Part shown: positions 59,114 through 64,000 of the stretch, piece by piece
Position numbering within the stretch: the first letter of the stretch is position 1
Layout of the letters: every line of letters begins with the position of its first letter
Assembly (NCBI GenBank): GCA_009746045.1
Contig: RPFO01000213.1
Coordinates: 6,459,957-6,523,956 of the forward strand
Source of the DNA: Mesostigma viride
Taxonomy: Eukaryota > Streptophyta > Mesostigmatophyceae > Mesostigmatales > Mesostigmataceae
DNA: 64,000 nucleotides
Reading direction: 5' to 3'
Program-made: the position numbers and the translations under genes
Notes under the pieces: generated by a model
What the model was told of the DNA's origin: nothing
Databases searched by the model: none
What the model saw: only the letters and a program-made list of their open reading frames with translations

Positions 59114-59146
59114 GGGTCAAATTGTGGAGTTTCGAGTCGTAAGCCG

Positions 59147-62100
59147 ATGGAAATGCCATCGCCTGTGCATCATCTACCGTCACTGGAAGTGCTAGATGAA
59201 GTGGGGGACTTTTTTGGCATCCCCCGGGAGTATTCAATAGCCCACGAACCAGTCGAACCAGCTGAGCAATTCAAGCGTTCTAGTGGCAGTGCAGATGCAA
59301 CAGCAGCCACTGGGTATGATGCCCTCGACTCCGCGGGCGTGCCTGACAACAGCCATGCTAGTGTGTCCATGAAAAGGTCTGATAGCGACCTTACTGAGTC
59401 GGACTCAAATAATGATCTCAAGGAGGAGGACCCTAAGCGGAAACGGTAAATGTTGCTGGCTTGTGGGGGGGCTGCCGGTTCGTATATTGAAGCCCCTGCA
59501 TTTCGTGGTTACCTACTTTTTATGGCTATGCGGCTTATAGGCGATGGCCCCTGGCCCTGGCAACGTGGTGCACTGCTGACAGGCAACGCGTCCATCAACT
59601 CTGCGAACAAAGACGACGGAATCGGATGAAGGAGATCGTACATGATTTCAAGCAATTTTTGCCAAAGGAATACGCGACGAAGTCGGACAATCTCTCCCTG
59701 ATCTGCGCCGGTCTCAGGTGCGTCATTGCGGAGCCTTTATAATGTTCGCAGGCATCTCCACAAGTGTGTCATTCATGCACCTCGTCAAGCAATCTGCAGA
59801 CTGTGTGGGGGGGGTCGCGAACATGACTTTGGGGCGCATCTTAGCGTTATCGTGGACTTGTGCACAAATGAAACCATGCAACTTGGTGATGGCTATGTCA
59901 CAGCCACTGCCCTTCCCCTCATATCTCCTCATTACAGTTCTTCTCGTCCTATCTCCTCATTACAGTTTACGGTTCCGGTACCCCATGTCGATTTTCTGCT
60001 TGGCACTTGCAACATGGTGGCAAAGTGGTGGTGAAATGGTGGGAATATTGTGGCAATTCGAGGTTGTACCTAGCCGCCACTGGCTCGGCCTAGGTTGCCA
60101 CGCTTTTCCAAGGGGTCAGGGTGCCACCTGCATGCAACAACCGTGCATGATGGAGGGTATTCCCAGAACAGATGCATTCAGGTTGTATTCTATTGTTATT
60201 TGCATCATGTCTAAATAGTTAAATACATACATAAAAAGGTTGTCATACCCTTTCCCATCATGTCATCCTTTGCATGGCAGTTATGGTAGTAGTACATCAG
60301 CAATGGTATTACTACCATTAAAAAAACGCAAGAGTGCGGACATGCCAGGGGAGGAGTTGTACAGGTAGGTGTCCGTTGAGATGTCAGAGCTGTCAGACCG
60401 GCAAACTTGTAGCTTTCGCGAGAATGTCTAATAATTACTGATGTGTTTAGGGGTAATAAATGATCCCGAGGAAAGTACATCACCGGGGCACGGTTAGCAG
60501 AGTGCACGTTCGATCCACATGCGAAGTAAGTTAAGTGACAAGGAGTGATCACGAGTAAACAGAGTGCATGTTCGATCCACGTTCCATGTCAGTGTAGTGA
60601 CAATAAGTGATTATTAGTAAGTAGAGTGCACGTACGACCCACATTCGATGTCAGTATGTATGGCGGTAAGTGGCCATGAGTAGGCTGAGTGCACCTTTGA
60701 TCCACATCTGATGTCAGTATAGTGACAATATGTGGTCATGAGTAACTAGAGTGCACCTTTGATCCACATCCGATGTCAGTATAGTGACAATATGTGGTCA
60801 TCAGTAACTAGAGTGCAGGTCTGACCCACATTCGATGTCAGTATAGTGACAATATGTGGTCATCAGTAACTAGAGTGCACCTTTGATCCACATTCGATGT
60901 CAGTATAGTGACAATATGTGGTCATGAGTAACTAGAGTGCAGGTCTGACCCACATTCGATGTCAGTATAGTGACAATATGTGGTCATGAGTAACTAGAGT
61001 GCAGGTCTGACCCATATCCGATGTCAGGGTAGTGACAATATGTGGTCATGAGTAACTAGAGTGCAGGTCTGACCCACATTCGATGTCAGTATAGTGACAA
61101 TATGTGGTCATGAGTAACTAGAGTGCAGGTCTGACCCACATTCGATGTCAGTATAGTGACAATATGTGGTCATGAGTAACTAGAGTGCAGGTCTGACCCA
61201 TATCCGATGTCAGGGTAGTGACAATATGTGGTCATGAGTAACTAGAGTGCAGGTCTGACCCACATTCGATGTCAGTATAGTGACAATATGTGGTCATGAG
61301 TAACTAGAGTGCAGGTCTGACCCACATTCGATGTCAGGGTAGTGACAATATGTGGTCATGAGTAACTAGAGTGCAGGTCTGACCCACATTCGTTGTCGCT
61401 TTCGTGATAGTAAGGGTTCATGAGTAAACAGAGTGCACTTTCGATGTCAAGCGGCCGCATTCGCTTACAGCGGCACGTCTCGTTCCGGTAATGTGGGCCA
61501 ATGTATTTGGCACGTAGCTGCCAACGTTACAGTACCGGGCCCCGTTACAGCACTGGGCCCGGACCCCCTTACAGCACTGGGCCCTGTTACAGTACTGGGG
61601 CCCAATATCTCATTAAGTTTCGCAAAACTGAGATCATGGGTCATGTGCTTCATCTGAAGGTTGAGCACCTGTTACGTCCGCATGGCATGATGTTGTTGCC
61701 CCCCACATCAATGTTGTCGTGGCAGGTAGTTTCGACGTATGACGTCGACGGGGTGGAAATAGAAAGTGTCGGCCCTTACTGAGACAGTGGCGACGCTTAC
61801 TGTGAATGTACCGTGGTGGCACCTACTGTGACTGTACCGTGGCGGTACTTACTGTGACTGTACCGCAGCGTCACTTACTGTGACTGTACCGTGGCGCCAC
61901 TTACTGTGACTGTACCATGGCGGCACTTTCTGTGACTGTACCGTGGTGGCACTTGCTGTGACTGTACCGTGGCGGCGCTTACTGCTGTCACTATACTGTG
62001 GTGACGCTTACAGTGACCCCCTGTGACCAGGTCTTAGGGTGCAATGTCGTACTGATACATCTTCATCAATGTTTTTGTATAAATCTATTCATGTTAGTTT

Positions 62101-62940
62101 CAGTCGACAGTTCAGTTATGGTTCACACGCACAATTAGCACTTTGCGGACTACCGAAAAGAAAAGGGAAGGAAAGGGTTGGGGGAGGGGAGCTTTAGTGC
62201 GCTATCAATGAGCCCCTCCTCACCCCAATCCACCCCAACCCAACCCAACCCAACTCAAACCAAACCAAACCAAACCAAACCAAACCAAACCAAACACCAA
62301 CACAACACAACACAACACCACACCACACCACACCACACCACCCAACCCCAACCAACCCCAACCAACCCACCCACACACCCACCCACACACACATCCACCC
62401 ACCCACTCTGCTTGCGCTCGCAGGTATTCACGCTACCTGCTGAGTCAGCACGACGACCTGGCTCGCAAGAATGCGATGCTGGAGCGACAGCTGGTGTCTG
62501 TCTCCAAGCTGCTGTCCAAGGGCACAGTCGAGGGTGTGTGCCGCGCGTCTTGCTGTTTACCCCTTCCCATTTGGCTGGACCCAATTTTAAAATTGCTTAG
62601 CAATGTGGAATGCAAACCGGTCGCTATCTTTTCACTCGCTCTGTTTGCTCAACGCTGAGATATGTATGGCACACGTATTTGGCTATTAGAACATGCATGA
62701 ACGGCCCCTTTCCAGGCTGTGGGGATGGTGGCCCGTTTAATTTCATTTCATTTCATTATTATTTTTCTAGAACGGGCAGCCATGCTCAAGCAATCACAGT
62801 GCTCAATGTTGCTATTTCAGTGTGGGCATCATTCGGGTTTGCCCCGTGTTTGTCATGGATCCCAGAGCCCTGTGTACGGGTGTGCCGCACAGTTTCTGGT
62901 GGCTTCCGTGGTCAACCAGAGTTGTCTGTCAATTGCTTGA
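59147..62940 (+). CDS. bHLH-leucine-zipper transcription factor, four exons
   Basis: Exons: 59147-59445, 59583-59717, 62424-62533, 62771-62940 (stop at 62938). All introns are GT-AG and phases match, giving about 237 residues. Exon 1 is an acidic, Ser-rich region ending in basic KRKR. Exon 2 encodes the DNA-binding basic region and helix 1: RVHQLCEQRRRNRMKEIV, with His, Glu, Arg and Arg at bHLH positions 5, 9, 12 and 13, the E-box (CACGTG) readers, then LPKEYATKSDNLSLICAGL. Exon 3 finishes helix 2 and adds a zipper (YSRYLLSQHDDLARKNAML, ERQLVSVSKLLSK). Exon 4, rich in Cys and His, is less certain. It is expected to dimerise and bind DNA in the nucleus. The ATG chosen is the first in the open frame. 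Confidence 0.78.
60500..61445 (+). repeat. Intronic ~62-bp minisatellite in the bHLH gene
   Basis: About 15 tandem copies of a unit like AGTGACAATATGTGGTCATG followed by AGTAACTAGAGTGCAGGTCTGACCCACATTCGATGTCAGTAT. The left copies are more diverged than the central ones, and variants (GCAGGTCTGACC or GCACCTTTGATCC; CAGTAT or CAGGGT) are interspersed. The array fills much of intron 2 (59718-62423). Confidence 0.93.
61529..62020 (+). repeat. Two further intronic tandem repeats
   Basis: About five ~20-bp units built on GTTACAGTACTGGGCCC (61529-61605) and about eight ~29-bp units built on CACTTACTGTGACTGTACCGTGGCGG (about 61785-62020). Both are within intron 2 of the bHLH gene. Confidence 0.88.
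62220..62405 (+). repeat. C/A-rich microsatellite before exon 3 of the bHLH gene
   Basis: Runs of CCAACC, CCAAA, CACAA and CACCC units end about 20 bases before the exon 3 acceptor at 62423. The plus strand is pyrimidine/adenine rich, which may serve as an extended splice-acceptor tract. Confidence 0.8.
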
Positions 62941-62992
62941 CGGGTGCCCTGGCAGCGAGTTGCGGGCCCTTGCGACGTGTGGCAGAGGCGAG

Positions 62993-63715
62993 GCAGATGG
63001 GGGGCACGGGACTAGCATTTCAAAGACACGGATGGGGGCATGGGACCTGCACATCAAACACAGATGGGGGACATGGGAATAGCACATCAAACGCAGATTG
63101 TGGGCGTGGGACTAGCACATCAAACACAGACTGGGGGGGTGGGACTAGCACATCAAACACAGATGGGGGGCGTGGGAATAGCACATCAAACGCAGACTGG
63201 GGGGTGGGACTAGCACATCAAACACAGATTGGGGGGTGGGACTAGCGCATCAAACACAGACTTGGGGCATGGGACTAGCACATCAAACACAGATGGGGGG
63301 CCCAGGACTAGCACATTTAACGCAGATTTGGGGCGTGCGACTAGCACATCAAACACAGATGGGGTGTGTGCGACTAGCACATCAAACACACATGGGGGAC
63401 ATGCGAATAGCACATCAAACACAGATTGTGGGCGTGGGACTTGCACACCAAATACAGATTGGGGGGGGGGACTAGCACATCAAACACAGATGGGGGGCCC
63501 AGGACTAGCACATTTAACACAGATTGGGGGCGTGCGACTAGAACATCAAACACAGATGGGGTGTGTGCGACTAGCACATCAAACACAGATGGGGGGCCCA
63601 GGACTAGCACATCAAACACAGATTGGGGGCGTGGGACTAGCACATCAAACACATGCTGGGGGCGTGGGACTAGCACATCAAACACAGATGGGGGGCGTGG
63701 GACTAGCACATCAAG
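62993..63715 (+). repeat. ~34-bp minisatellite with higher-order pattern
   Basis: About 21 tandem units of the type GGGACTAGCACATCAAACAC followed by AGATGGGGGGCGT. A multi-unit block (GGGCCCAGGACTAGCACATT, a TTTAAC unit, then a GGGTGTGTGCGACTAG unit) occurs twice (about 63296-63378 and 63491-63573), so there is higher-order duplication. It starts about 50 bases after the bHLH stop codon. Confidence 0.93.
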
Positions 63716-64000
63716 CGCGTGTAACCCATGGGACTGTGGGGGGCATGTGGGCCAAGTGGGTGGCAGGCGGCAGGGGGGTTAGTATGGCTATGGAGTTATC
63801 GTCGAGGCAAGCAGCAAATAGAAACCATATGCTGCCGAGCGCCGGAACACACACACGCACACACACACACACAAAAAAAAAGGTTGCGACGCCCCTACTT
63901 TTCTGGGCGTCAAGTTGTGTAAAAATCCCAGCGAGACAGGCTTCCACCTACCTACCAATTAGGATAACTCCATCTAGCTACTTCAACTTTCACGGTGTTT
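63716..64000. other. No gene recognised
   Basis: A CA microsatellite with an adjoining A run (about 63846-63881) is the only feature. Confidence 0.5.

Noticed and set aside
60474-60600. GTTCGATCC strings that look like tRNA B boxes
   Set aside because: They belong to the left, diverged units of the minisatellite; no A box or cloverleaf could be formed.
60500-61445. Regular repeats resembling a CRISPR array
   Set aside because: Units are about 62 bp and tandem with no unique spacers, within a eukaryotic intron, and no cas genes are present. It is a minisatellite.
62993-63715. 34-bp repeats resembling a CRISPR array
   Set aside because: Head-to-tail units without spacers, with internal variants and block duplications. 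It is a minisatellite.

Overview
The window is eukaryotic, probably from an alga or other protist with a repeat-rich genome of roughly 50% GC. The evidence is two multi-exon genes whose GT-AG introns join in phase, LTR retrotransposons of the Ty3 (chromovirus) and Copia classes, L1-like LINE pieces, and very long micro- and minisatellites. I cannot name the species from the sequence. No bacterial operon, plasmid or phage feature is present.

Positions 1-38,000 are a nest of LTR retrotransposons. An old, decayed Ty3-type element on the minus strand is the substrate; its protease and gag pieces lie at 850-2666 and 11835-13366. It has been hit by three elements. Element A is a plus-strand chromovirus at 2667-11834 with target duplication ATGTC. 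Element B is a minus-strand chromovirus at 13408-24166 with duplication CTACC. Element C is a minus-strand Copia-like element at 24227-37730 with duplication AGGTT. Element C was in turn split by a non-coding LTR element (LARD-like) at 29746-35714 with duplication CCTCC. All four have identical or nearly identical LTR pairs, so they look young. A and B carry, besides gag-PR-RT-RH-IN-chromodomain, a leader ORF with an RNase H1 N-terminal hybrid-binding fold and a third ORF after the chromodomain. Element C has the unusual pol order IN-PR-RT-RH in one open frame.

Positions 38,000-53,800 have little coding capacity. They hold a Copia RNase H relic, one L1-like ORF1 fragment, two LINE reverse transcriptase fragments and a small LINE shard, several LINE 3' tails (hairpin plus TTAA-repeat), a degenerate solo LTR, a MITE-like inverted repeat, and large simple-repeat arrays. 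A pair of ~170-bp inverted repeats brackets 44.36-50.10 kb.

Positions 53,800-63,000 carry the two real-looking spliced genes, divergently arranged. On the minus strand is a nine-exon Crypton-type tyrosine recombinase (53831-58332) with all catalytic residues and a GCR1_C-like C-terminal domain. On the plus strand is a four-exon bHLH-leucine-zipper transcription factor (59147-62940) whose 2.7-kb second intron is filled by a ~62-bp minisatellite. Their shared 0.8-kb upstream region contains a 41-bp tandem repeat, each unit with a CACGTG E-box, the site such a bHLH protein is expected to bind. A ~34-bp minisatellite ends the window.
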